Assembly (NCBI GenBank): GCA_949825065.1
Contig: OX463842.1
Coordinates: 33,534,480-33,598,479 of the forward strand
Source of the DNA: Odontocerum albicorne
Taxonomy: Eukaryota; Arthropoda; Insecta; Trichoptera; Odontoceridae
DNA: 64,000 nt
Direction: 5' to 3'
Numbering within the stretch: the stretch's first letter is position 1; each line of letters begins with the position of its first letter. Under the pieces are notes generated by a model, which worked only from the letters and a program-made list of their open reading frames with translations, was not told where the DNA came from and made no database searches. Positions 10,670 to 21,404 of the stretch are shown piece after piece. A program made the position numbers and the translations under genes.

Positions 10670-11615
10670 CATATGTTTTATGATTGAAGGCATTATTTCT
10701 GCTTGCTAGAAATTCTATTTAGTGTATGTCAACATTCTCAAAAGAGCATGAGTTGTCCAAAAAAATATGAATATCAATTATTTTACCTATACTAAGTGAC
10801 TTAATTAGCTCCAGAATGAACATTTTAACATAAATGTCACATTGGTTTTTATCAATTTATTACTTTTACTATTCTTAGTTGGCTGTGTGGGGGTGCTTCT
10901 TATGTGCTTACTTTATTAATGAAAACTGCAACGCCACATCAACAACTCCAAGAAAATCTTAGAACACTCAATTTTTTTTTCATATCACCCATTATTTAAG
11001 CATGCTTTGAATTTATTTTCTTTAACTCTTATATCCTTGAAATTTTTAGTTTTATTACAAATGTATGTAATTGCTTTTTTTTAAGTGTGGTTCTAGAATG
11101 ATAAAAAAAATCAGATTGAACACGCTTCTAACTTGCAGTCAATGGAAGCTGAGAATCTGAATGCAAACAGACTTCTTCCCCTATTCTGAAATTGCTGAAC
11201 AAACCTGCTAGCACTTAGAACCTCGTCTACTTATATCGCTCTCCAATATTGTCACCGCGTTCCACTCACGTAGATTTGTGTTAAGCTTTTATAATGAGAA
11301 ATGTTTCCTTTCCCTCTGTAAGCTCACTTACATCCAACGATACTTCCTTCAGCAGTGATTTAAATCAAACAGACTAGATTTACAAAGTACAACGTCAAAG
11401 AATGAAGTATTTCCACATACATTTATATGATTTAATTACGTTAACCTCGACAGTATTAAATATTTTTTCTGAGTTTTCCAGAATTTAAAAAAAAAGTTGA
11501 ATGTCTCCTTCGTCGAGTAATAAATAAGTTAAAAAATTGGCTTTCACTCTTATCCGAATATCGCTTATTTGAACCAAATAAAAAATATTTATATTTCGTT
11601 CAAAACTTTTAAGTT
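10670..11615. other. AT-rich DNA, nothing recognised
   Basis: No coding frame over 60 codons that looks real, no repeat shared with the rest of the window. Confidence 0.5.
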
Positions 11616-11620
11616 AATTA

Positions 11621-11705
11621 GGACGACCTCCGTAACCTAGTTGGTGAGACGTATAACTTCCACCCGAGCTTCGAATAAAAACAAATATAGGTCCCAGTCT
11701 GTTTA
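11621..11705 (+). mobile_element. SINE head remnant (copy S2)
   Basis: GGACGACCTCCGTAACCTAG then TTGGTGAGACG matches the A-box end of the SINE family, followed by a degraded B-box region (CACCCGAGCTTCGAATAAAA). After GGTCCCAGTCTGTTTAAAG the body departs from S5-S8. Confidence 0.6.
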
Positions 11706-12464
11706 AAGTGTTTTATATTGTAATAATACTCGCATGTTTTTGTTGCCTCTTCGCGTGAGGTAGTGATACCAACACATGCAATGACAAACTGCGAGTGCCG
11801 TGCCAAATCTGCCCACAATCTCGATTTCTAGGGCTTAAGATATTTTTCCTCTCGGCTTCACTTAATATGTGTATGGTAAATCACCAATATTGTCCATATT
11901 AATATTATTAGTTTCTGTTTTTTTTTTAAATGTGATGGAGAATAAATAGTGTAACTGATGTTATTTTCTGATATATAAATACAATGTTTGAGGTGAACTG
12001 ATAAGACTGTCTCAGTAATCTTAAACCATCATTTAGGTATATCTGTAACATATCACGAAATAGACTTTCTCTATGTCACAAGCCCATATATAGTATTGCA
12101 AAAATGTTTTTTTTTAGATATTATAGTGTATATATACTTTATAAGCGACCTTGGATTGATTTTGATAACTAAATTGCGTTGCATTAATTAAACATTAATA
12201 AAATAACTCGTCTACAAGTAACATATTCAATTACATTAATTTAAAGGTGTTTTTTCAACTTTTTAAATTGAAACAATAACAGAACCCATAACCCATGGTT
12301 TTGTCTCAGTAATGTTTATTTTCTCTGTGATTGTTAAAAATAACAATGTTAAGATTGTTATAGAAAGAAATTTTTCTTGCAGGCTGAAATATATAATAAT
12401 GACTTGTGGGACCAATAAATTTCAATCCAAAGAGATTTAGATGCAACATAGCTATGCATTCAAA

Positions 12465-13255
12465 TACTGGTATCCCTCTTTAAGCGCTGTTTCGATTAGT
12501 GCGATTTCAGGAAATTATGAGAAATTCAATTTATTACGGTTCTTCCGAAATATGAGAACTGTGTGGAAAAACATGCCACATTGTGTATCAGTGACGTGGC
12601 AGCTCGGATAGCGGATCAAGTGTAAACTGATATAGAAGAATTAATTGGCATTGTAAGAGAGTAAGGTTTAAATGAAATTGACATTGTAAATTTGAATTCA
12701 TGAATAACTCATGGATTACTTGAATCCCATACAGAAGAACTCAGAAATAATGATATTTTTTATTTCGAACAACAGCGCGTGTGTGAAGATGATGACAATT
12801 ATGAAGCAGATGATGATAAACCGTCGGAAATGATTACTCGAAACAAATTCGTCAAAATATTTCGCACTCTTCGAGCTTTAAAGGAGCTTATTATGAATGC
12901 TGATCCCAATATCAAACAAAGCACGCAGAAGTTCACTGAAACTTGAAAAAGACTGTTAGCTGCCGCTGGACAATTCATGGCGATATTAAAAAAAAAACGG
13001 TACGCTTTAAGCTGTTATTTTTTTAACTATGTGACAATCCAAACGTATGTGTCTTTGTATATATTTTGATTTAATTTTTTACTGAATAATTTAAGCATTG
13101 TTTTAACTCTTTGCATTCATATTATAATAAAAATTGAAAAATAACTCCAATTATCACCCTATTTTGTATTGAATACTGTATTGCGGATGTTTTAAAGCAC
13201 GCATTGACCGCACTTATCGAGGAATTGCTGTTTATCGAAATCTTCCATACCGCTA
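12465..13255 (+). mobile_element. second Tigger-like transposon remnant
   Basis: It starts near GGTATCCCTCTTTAAGCGCT and the far end carries an imperfect inverted match (CCGCACTTATCGAGGAATTG around 13210). The only coding remnant is the transposase C-terminus at 12629-12946. The boundaries are approximate. Confidence 0.55.
12629..12946 (+). pseudogene. Tigger transposase C-terminus remnant
   Basis: One frame reads DIEELIGIVRE, stop, GLNEIDIVNLNS, stop, then SHTEELRNNDIF, FEQQRVCEDDDN, TRNKFVKIFRTLRALKELI and NADPN, ending at a TGA (12944-12946). The order (helical IEELI block, SH-EEL block, acidic run, DPN) parallels the copy at 9526-10398 but with different sequence, so this is another Tigger family or an older copy. 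Two internal stops show it is dead. Confidence 0.65.
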
Positions 13256-13259
13256 TTTC

Positions 13260-13930
13260 GTGACACTTTTCCATGTATACTACAAGAATTAATGTTAGAC
13301 AGCTTCCGAGTGCCAGTACATCTATATTCGGATAATATTGTACCGCCAGTTTGGAAGCAAATTCAACCTAGGACGCCTGGATGCTTAGCAAGTATGCTAA
13401 CCAGTGAGTCAAAGGGCCGACAATATTACAAACCTCCTTTTTCAAATCCTACTATTTGCGAATTTATCTTTACAAAATTTCAGTTATTTTCCAAGCATAA
13501 CGATCTTTCAATTTGCAGTCACAAACTTATCATTTCGACGAGGAACCACAGTTGTATTAAGTGATGAACCACGACTATATTTAGTCCAGGGTTCGATTTC
13601 CGATAACCCAAAAGAATACTCGTCAGTTTAAGTTCTTCGATATGATTATTTTTTTATTTCTGAAGACGGTGGTATTACCAACACGCACGACAGCAAATTA
13701 CGAGTTACGTACCTACTTATTGTTTTACAACTCGAAAACTCAGTTGGTAAATCCTAATAAATTATTGTCTCCTAGCCCTGCTGTTCAACATGTTGTCATC
13801 ATTGATTTTTATATGCTGGAAATATCAGCATATACTCATAAGCATTGATGAGGAGAACATATTAATTTGCAGACCGGAAAAAACGTTTTTTAGCCTACGG
13901 ATTTTAGATATTTATAAAATATATGCTGGA
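13260..13930. other. unassigned; possible tRNA-like B box near 13590
   Basis: Frames of 60-90 codons occur (13292-13564, 13404-13631, 13642-13848, plus) but overlap one another and match nothing I know. GGTTCGATTTCCGATAACCC at about 13590 resembles a SINE B box (compare 32870), but no A box is visible. Confidence 0.35.
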
Positions 13931-14002
13931 GAGACAATATTAGTGGTCTTGTAATTAATTTTTATTAAACACTGTTTATTCCACTTTTTTGTAACGGTAT
14001 AA

Positions 14003-14040
14003 CCCTACCGATTTCAAGGCTTTCACCTCATCTTCAGGGG
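14003..14040 (-). ncRNA. hammerhead-like ribozyme motif
   Basis: Minus strand: helix I CCC/GGG, core CTGAAGA (N7 is A), helix II GAGG/CCTT, then GAAATCGGTA. The usual ACCGGT is ATCGGT, which keeps helix III with a U-G wobble. One extra T lies before helix II. Confidence 0.55.
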
Positions 14041-14212
14041 AGCACAAACAAAACTAAATTATGTTCGAACTGGTACCGATATACACGCTTCAACGGTTGG
14101 GGGCTGAGGGGTAAGGGAGGCATGGGACGATTTCGGCCAAGAGCGGAGAGATTGAACCGTTGAAGCGTGTATATCGGTACCAGTTCGAACATAATTTAGT
14201 CCTTTTTGTGCT

Positions 14213-14250
14213 CCCCTGAAGATGAGGTGAAAGCCTTGAAACCGGTAGGG
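14213..14250 (+). ncRNA. hammerhead-like ribozyme motif
   Basis: Helix I CCC (14213-14215) with GGG (14248-14250), core CTGAAGA (14216-14222), helix II GAGG/CCTT, GAAACCGGTA with the GUA cleavage triplet. It is a complete match to the family-A consensus. Confidence 0.6.
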
Positions 14251-14349
14251 TTATACGGTTACAAAAAAGTGGAGTAAACAGTGTTTAATAAAAATAAATT
14301 ACAATGTCTTTAAACCTCCACAACGTTAATGCCCTAACTATAAACAACA

Positions 14350-14530
14350 TATTAGTGGTCTTATCGATAAGGCACTGTTCTTCTACCCGGAGGTGTCGGA
14401 CTCGAATCCCGTAGATACCCATAAAAATAATAATAAAAAGGGTACCAGTCTGGTTAAAGAGTTCGCCCGCTAACACTTACGCGTGTGCGAATGTTATTGC
14501 CTTTTCAAGTATATTTCGTATACTTGCAAT
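14350..14530 (+). mobile_element. SINE copy S3, interrupted by PLE copy 3
   Basis: TTAGTGGTCTTATCGATAAG corresponds to the A-box region and GGACTCGAATCCCGTAGATA to the B box. The PLE insertion used AGTGGTCTT inside the A-box region as part of its target. The body starts GGTACCAGTCTGGTTAAAG and then differs from S5-S8, as in S2. Confidence 0.6.
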
Positions 14531-14534
14531 GGCA

Positions 14535-16315
14535 AACTTTTAACTATTTTCCTAATCTAGTGGTTTCTAACCTGACAGCTTAATTACTGGGGCCGAAAAC
14601 AATATTGTCTGCCGATCACACTCTTCAATACATGTAAATCAACAAATCGAATGTATTGCAGATTACTTTACGGATAAATAAAATTATCAATATTTATATG
14701 CTGAGGAGTTAGTTCCATACGAATAAATAAACGTTTTATACAACAGTTACGTAAATTTTCGTCATTCGTTCTCAGCAATAATGTCATTATGTCGAATAGT
14801 AACAATTATTATGAATGTATTAATAATGATATCAAAAACAAAATTAGCAAAACCTGAACCGATCAAAACACGAGGGTGTTTGGTATTATTTGAATATCCC
14901 GAGATAATTGTGTCATTATTAAGTTACAGTTGTATAAATTCACAAATAATTGACACTAAAGGCTGGTGCCACATTGTCAAGCGTCGTAATAACTGTAATC
15001 AACGTTCATTAGTTACCTTCGCCATTTTGTGGCATACTTAATATTGATCTAGACCAGTTACTTCAGTTTAATATTTCAGCGTACAGCGTACAGGCCGTAT
15101 ACTAAATGGAATGAATGAAAGCTTTTATCAACTGATTTTAGAAATGAATTTATAATATATGGTGAAATGAATTATTGAAATCAAAGGAAAAATGACAAAT
15201 AAGTACGATGAATTAACTGCTTAAACCATTCTTATATATTTTTCTACAATATATATATAGAACTCAAGTTAGCACATTTTCAGGTAAACCGTGTTTTGAA
15301 ATTAGGTACATGGATAAATATGAAAATAATTAAAATTTCAGCCTTAAGTTCCTACTTTCCTACATAGCAACACTTGATAAATTTCTACAATTTTTCGACC
15401 ACTGGCGTATTTCGCGCAATGAGCATTTGCAGATTAGAGACATTTCCCCTGATTTTTTAATTGTTGCAATACGTGTATGACTTCTAATAAAGCTTTAGGA
15501 AAATTATAAGTATTTTTCTTTCGCGCCCGAATCGGTGATTCGGACGTATTCAGGAGCGTGGTCGGAAGACCTTAATTTTATTAATGCTATTTTGTACATG
15601 AATGCATTGCCTACACTAAAATCTTAAATTATAATGAACATTAATAAATGCTGTTTAATTTTGTTTTTTAAATAAATATTAACTGAAGTCTCTGTTTATG
15701 TGTGCATTGTTATATTAATAAATATCTCATGATCTTATTTTCAAGTTTGTTATAAATTCCATATAGAACTTAATTAATGCATTGCCTACATGCAAAACTT
15801 TTTTTTAATAAATTGATATAAACTTACTTTTATCAATAAATATTTATTTCATACTGTCGCCTTATGAAACGCGTGGTAACCGATCAAATATTTACCATCC
15901 CTAGAGTTAAAACATATTTTTCCCAAAGGCAAAATGCCTATTTGACTCCCATGACATACAATGGGGTATAAAATTAAAAAATGGAATGAAATATCGATTT
16001 ATTTTTTCATGATATACTCGTATGTCATCAGTGAGATACAGGCAACACCCTAGTTTACTGGGGACACGACAAATGAAAGGCAACAAACCCAGATACATTA
16101 AAATCATGTCTGAATTAAATTACCTGTTATTTTTCAACAACTTGTGTATTTATAGATTTCTTGTCATGTGTAAATAATTTTTTTTTTAAATATTAATACT
16201 GTTGTTTCATAATTTATTTATTAAATCATATGTACTCGTAGATAAAGAAGTTGTAGTTATATCAAATAAAAATGGGCATATTTATAAAAAAATATATTCA
16301 TTGTATAGTCCACAA
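14535..16315. other. AT-rich DNA, nothing recognised
   Basis: A frame at 14781-15041 (86 codons, plus) and one at 15907-16107 (minus) show no family resemblance. I see no element ends. Confidence 0.5.
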
Positions 16316-16319
16316 CAGT

Positions 16320-16830
16320 ATTCTAGTACAAACTTTGATGTACAGAAATAAAACGTGGTCCTAGAAAAAGCGGAACAAACGCTGTTGAAATGCGCGCACA
16401 GAGAAAAATGCATTAGGTGACAACGTGTGACAGAATACAGTCCGAAATGATTAGGGATGAATGTGAACGTAAGGCTGATATTTTAAGTAAGATTAATAAG
16501 ATCACTTCATTCATCCCTTCTACACACTTCAAACTGAAGTTTAAGTGTGTAGAAGGAATGAATGCAGAAAAACTAACATAACAAATAAATAGTGTAAATG
16601 GATGGCATGACAGAAAAATGTCAAAGAAAGTACGATTGGATCAAATGAATGATATTTTGAAAGAAGTAAATATAAAGAATCAGAGAAATCTTAGGAGTTG
16701 TGTGAGAAGGTATCATAATGTAAAAGAGGCGAAATATGTGTGTAACGATAGGAAAGTCTGGCGCACGCTCCTCTCTGACAAGGTAATAGAAACGGCGTGG
16801 TAGTTCGTTTGTATGTATAAAAAGAAGTAA
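16320..16830 (+). pseudogene. LINE L-A 3' fragment
   Basis: It begins ILVQTLMYRNKTW (the LVPTLMYG block of the RT C-terminal region), is frame-broken, then recovers from about 16560 as MNAEKLT...SVNGWHDRKM and ends VKEAKYVCNDRKVWRTLLSD, the conserved C-terminal tail of this family. A 22-bp inverted repeat (16508-16564) interrupts it. Several stops make it non-functional. Confidence 0.7.
16508..16564. repeat. 22-bp inverted repeat inside LINE
   Basis: Arms CATTCATCCCTTCTACACAC (from 16508) and its near-perfect complement ending at 16564, with a 13-bp loop. In LINE L-A copies elsewhere I see no such hairpin at this point, so it may be an insertion or local inverted duplication. Confidence 0.75.
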
Positions 16831-17369
16831 AAATGTACACGAAAAATATTTCAGAAAAATACAACAGTCAGCCAAAATGACATTATAAATTAAAACACTC
16901 ACATTTAAGAACAATATTTTTTTTTCAATATATGCGGCAAAGAATTTTCCTGACGAAGAATTGTGGGCACAGAAATGTGAGTGAAAAATCTTCCGAGACC
17001 CCTAATCTCAGATCCAAGAACGGAGCAGCCTGGAATTCAGCTTTCTATAAAATTATGAAGCAACATCAATCTTATCCGATGTTTTTAGTCCCGTTATAAA
17101 TACAATTTACATAAAGGGGGCTTACAAGAGTCGCCCCCTACCGATTATGGAGAAGCGCAGATAATCGAGATAACAAATTATGTATGACTTTCAATGGAGC
17201 ATGTCTGGAATACTTTAAGCTTCTCAGAATGCTTTGACCTGACTAAAGAGTCTACCTCTACCACTCCTGACACCATACGAAGAGGATGGAGAATATGAGT
17301 GGAGATTCTATGGAGAAAATCATTACGCAAAGTAGAGTAGGCACGCTAGAACGGGATTGATTTCCAAAA

Positions 17370-18030
17370 AGTTCCAAGGAATATTTACTTATTCTAGGAC
17401 TGCTGCTTCAGAGAGTTTAAAAATCGCGTGCGTTTAAGATAAGATGTGGAAGCAATTTCAAACCGAAGGTTTTAGAATTTATCATACCACTGTCACTAAG
17501 GACTTTAAAGGATTAACTCGTCGGTACCAAGGCCTGGGAGACCGTTCGCTTTAAAAGGGATCTAATATATTTGAAGCGAAAGGTCTACACCCAGTGTATT
17601 CTTCTAGTACTTACGTATAGCTGTGAGACATAGACGCTCACAGCAAATAGCATACGGAACCATCAGACCGCGTAGAGGAGCTTGGAGAGATGTATTAAGT
17701 GATATATAATACTTAAAGAAACCGTAAACGAAACTACTGGATTCGCAACAACACAAAGATAGAAGATGTAATAAAGGTGTGCAAGAAGGTTAAGTGACAA
17801 TGGGCGGGGCATGTAGCTAGAATGTTAGATTTTCGATGAACATCTGAAATAATCCATCGGTACCCAAGAGATATAAATAGGTCCAGAAAAAGACCCAAAG
17901 TTCGCGGGAAATTAGAATTAATGAAATTAGGAAGCATGGCAGTATCAGATGGCACCAACGAGCACAATACCGAATTGTTTGGAGTGAACTTGGGAGACCT
18001 TCACGCAGCAGTGGATCGACCCAGGTTGAC
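17370..18030 (+). pseudogene. LINE reverse-transcriptase C-terminal region (second family)
   Basis: Degenerate coding matches the thumb and tail of an endonuclease-RT LINE: KVYTQCILLVLTYSCET, a block like QTA-RSLERC, NETTGFATTQR, a degraded WQWAGHVARM equivalent, and RSRKRPKV, ending near a frame like YRIVWSELGRP at 17965-18000. Many stops and shifts. It is distinct from L-A in sequence. The low end probably reaches into 17100-17370, which I could not read. Confidence 0.6.
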
Positions 18031-18746
18031 AATGATAATGATATATATTTTTTTATGTTGGTACACAAAAAAAGAAAGCACATATTTGTGAAAAATTACT
18101 ACTTTTGATCAGATTTTTTAAAATTATTAATCAACTAATTATCCTTGGGTTTTGCAAAGCAAGGAAAATATCGCCGCTTTTTTCAGGTAGTCTAACGCAA
18201 TTTTAGTTTACATTACTCAAAATATTTTTGTCAAATCTATCGAGCAAATCCTTATAATTGGCGGAAACCTTCTTCTCGATTTTTATTTACAGTTATCCAG
18301 TATATTTTTTTTTACTTATTTACAAGTTCGTTATCTTTTACCTCGTTAGGTTCATTGGATATCTCGTCAAGATATTTTTCTCAAATAATTAAGGAACTTA
18401 GGGCGACGTCTTAAAATATTCACAAATTTGATTTCATCCCTCGGCATGTTTTAATTTTAGATTTTATCATTCATTTCCCGATGGTTTTAAAATAATTAAC
18501 TAAGGATTATCTCATTCCTTTTGGGTTGGGTTATCCCATACAAATAATGATGAATGATTTGCAAAAAAGTATTTTATTATCGAACAATACTCTTTTCAGA
18601 GCTTACGGCTACTTAGTGTTAATACCTTTTATGGGTTCTTTATTTAAAACCTTTTTAAAATGTTAGGTAATATTTTATCAGACTTAAAAAGGATATAACC
18701 CTTTCAGGTGACTCTTTAGTTCACCTTTCTAGTTATCTCGGACAGG

Positions 18747-19004
18747 GAAAGAGCGATGGATTTAAAAGAAATTTCTTTTTCTTTGAAAATATCGCGTAAA
18801 AACTGCTTGTTTTAAACGTGACTTCTAATATCTTCCATTCGTGTAAGACAGTTTAATGATAAGAAAATAGTATTGTAAAATAATTCATATATTATTTTAT
18901 ACATTTTTAAAAATTACGATGCGATTGCGATGGAAAGAGCGATGGATTTAAAAGAAATTTATTTTTCTTTGAAAATATCTCGTAAAAACTGCTTGTTTTA
19001 AACG
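18747..19004. repeat. duplicated 72-bp block, two copies
   Basis: GAAAGAGCGATGGATTTAAA begins at 18747 and 18933 and each copy runs about 72 bp to GCTTGTTTTAAACG, with few differences. The 114 bp between are unrelated AT-rich DNA. Confidence 0.9.
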
Positions 19005-19010
19005 CCCACA

Positions 19011-19671
19011 ATAAGCCCACAAAATACCAATTAAAATAGATACCGTCTCCTGTCTATCCAAAACAATGTTACTAAAGAGTCATCCAGGCCAAAAAATAAA
19101 TAATAAAAAATACTGTAAGGAAGCTGCTGATGGATTTTCAGGTAGATCTGATGTCAGAATCCAACATTAACATCCATTTACAGTTCGCGAAGTAACTGAA
19201 AACCTAAAATATACATATTCGCTGAAAACCTAAAATATAACCCTTCGCTAAAACCATAAAATTCACTTATTACCCTCTACAGAAGTGTAATGGGCTTTGT
19301 AAAAAGCCAAAAAATATCCGGCTTGTATGACAAACAATGATGAGGTATTGACAGAATAAAGAGGTTTCCTCAACATCTGTTAAAAAAATCTTACCATTGT
19401 TCGTCAACAGATGGCATAAAGACTAAAAACGATCTTGTCTGCACTAAGAATAAAAACATTTAAATGATGTGTAGAGATGAATCTATGGTGTAATGAGGAA
19501 TGTTGCCTAGGCATAAAGTGAGCACTTAACTCAGCCTTCAAAGGTGGTCATAAGCCCACAAAATACCAATTAAAATAGATACCGTCTCCTGTATATCCAA
19601 AACAGAGAACAATGTTACTAAAGAGTCATCCAGGCCAAAAAATAAATAATAAAAAATACTGTAAGGAAGCT
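19011..19671. repeat. direct repeats of ~115 bp, 425 bp apart
   Basis: ATAAGCCCACAAAATACCAA begins at 19011 and 19550, and the copies run to CTGTAAGGAAGCT (19125 and 19671) with a 6-7 bp difference in the middle. The first repeat follows directly on the second 72-bp block at 18933-19004. Between them are short repeats of GCTGAAAACCTAAAATAT (19195-19255). This could be a degraded element with direct terminal repeats, but no TG...CA ends or coding sequence are visible. Confidence 0.8.
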
Positions 19672-20489
19672 TAGCAAAGAAATAACATTTTTTACAAATA
19701 AACACATAGGACGGTATATTGAAATAAATAAATAGCTGGGTATTACGAGTATATGTGTATTTAGATCATCAAAATGTCAAGTCTCGTCTAAAGGGATCCT
19801 TGTGATCGAGACAGGTTATCAATAAGAGCAGAAAGGTTGAATTAATACTGCTTCAGCGTAAATCAAGGAATGCTCATTCTCTCATCAATTCCTACAATTT
19901 TATTTCAAAAAGCTGTGTACAAGTTATTGGTATAATATTAATGTCTTTGTTTTGTGAAGTATTATATTTCATTCAATGAAGTTTTTTAACTATGCTCTTC
20001 ACGACTATTTATTTTAAGATATTTTTTTCGTGTCAAATATGTCATAGATTTTACAGAACTATTGTGCTTCTTTTTCTTTTGTATTAAAATAAATATTTAT
20101 TTCCTTGTTCAAAGATTCACCATATACTCGTAAAATTGAATATTTTAACTCGTCTCTTTAGTTCAATAATTTAGACTCCTCACACACTTTTTTATTGAGT
20201 ATCGATACATTCCTGCGCGTTCCCTTGAACATCCAAATTTGATTTGAGTTGTAAATTTGTTTAAGTACTTACATATTTACATCATTTCAAAAGTATGTAC
20301 TTTTATTTTCAAATAAGACAATTTTGTTCAATACATTTGTTACGATTAACACATGTTATTTTGTTTTTTTGTTAATACTGTCAGTAAAAGGTTAACTCAA
20401 TTCACGTTGAAGGTTACGCTCTTTTGCTCGGTTTATATGGAAATCATAGATCAAAATTTGATAATTTAATTTGTGAGGTTCATAATTTA

Positions 20490-20495
20490 GATTAG

Positions 20496-20561
<66 letters not shown>

Positions 20562-20562
20562 A
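20490..20562. repeat. AT microsatellite
   Basis: About 35 uninterrupted AT dinucleotides. Confidence 0.95.
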
Positions 20563-21096
20563 GTATATGTAATTACCTGAATCATTTGTATTTCTTATTG
20601 TTTTTTTAATATTTTCAGTTTTTGTACTGTACTAAAAAAAATCACAAAAACTTTCGCTGCTTTCAAATTCATATACCCTTTTATCATCTTAAAGATATAT
20701 GTTCCTTGAAAAAAAATAAGACCAATATTATTCACATCAAAAAGTTCTCGTTATTTTATCACGAAGAAAAGCTTGGTAATGTAATGAAAATGCTGAACTT
20801 CTCCAACTTATTCTCGCTCAAACGTTCTTTCTCTCTACTCATTCACATTTACAATCCTGTGTTAATTTTGGTAATTTGTAGAACAAACTAGCTATTAAGA
20901 GGGTGGTGTTGAATATGAAACACATACTTTCGATGATTGTACCCCAGCTGTAACCTCTTATAATCTTTATATGTTTTCCGGGAATCAGTTTTGTTATTAG
21001 TATAAAATTTTCGTTGCTTACTTCATTCCAAATATGCTGAATGTATATTTTTATTAATGTTAACAGTGTAGCGCATTTTGATTAGCATCATTTCAA

Positions 21097-21400
21097 GATG
21101 GAAGTTTTACCGTATAGGAAAAAATGCGAAACAAATAAAAAATATATGTATCGTTTATGACGACGATGCAGTAAGCGATCGTGAGTGTCTGATGTGGTTT
21201 TAAAGTTACTTAATGGTGATACGACACTCAATGATGCTGTCCGCTCTGAAACGCCGACTACTTATGACAACTAAATCAAGCCTTTGATCGCGAATAACCA
21301 GCGTTCTACGACGTGAGAGATTGCTGAGATACTTAAAATATTAATAACCACCAACCACAAGCATTTGGTGCAATTAGGAGTTTGAATTTGACCCAAATAT
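21097..21400 (+). pseudogene. ancient mariner transposase N-terminal remnant
   Basis: Read with frame changes, it gives LLNGDTTLNDAVRSETPTTYDN, then LIANNQRSTT, EIAEILKILITTNHKHLVQLG. This follows the order of the mariner N-terminal DNA-binding region (GD..L.D..RSGRP, then the second helix-turn-helix with EIAEIL...T..KHL..LG). Stops and shifts are frequent, so it is old. No inverted repeats found. Confidence 0.5.
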
Positions 21401-21404
21401 CAGA

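Larger units (their letters stand above)
13951..14348. mobile_element. PLE family A, palindromic copy 3
   Basis: A 398-bp element with a perfect 14-bp target duplication ATATTAGTGGTCTT (13937-13950 and 14349-14362). Long inverted arms (about 13951-14097 and 14153-14300) contain TTCGAACTGGTACCGATATA-type sequence and one hammerhead-like motif each, reading outward. The unpaired centre (about 14098-14152) is the reverse complement of the PLE coding 3' end, as in the copy at 53.8 kb. The right end carries the ~50-bp extra tail ending AACTATAAACAACAT. It inserted into a SINE. Confidence 0.9.

Noticed and set aside
19011..19671. LTR retrotransposon or solo LTR pair
   Set aside because: No TG...CA ends, primer-binding site, polypurine tract or coding sequence; kept only as direct repeats.
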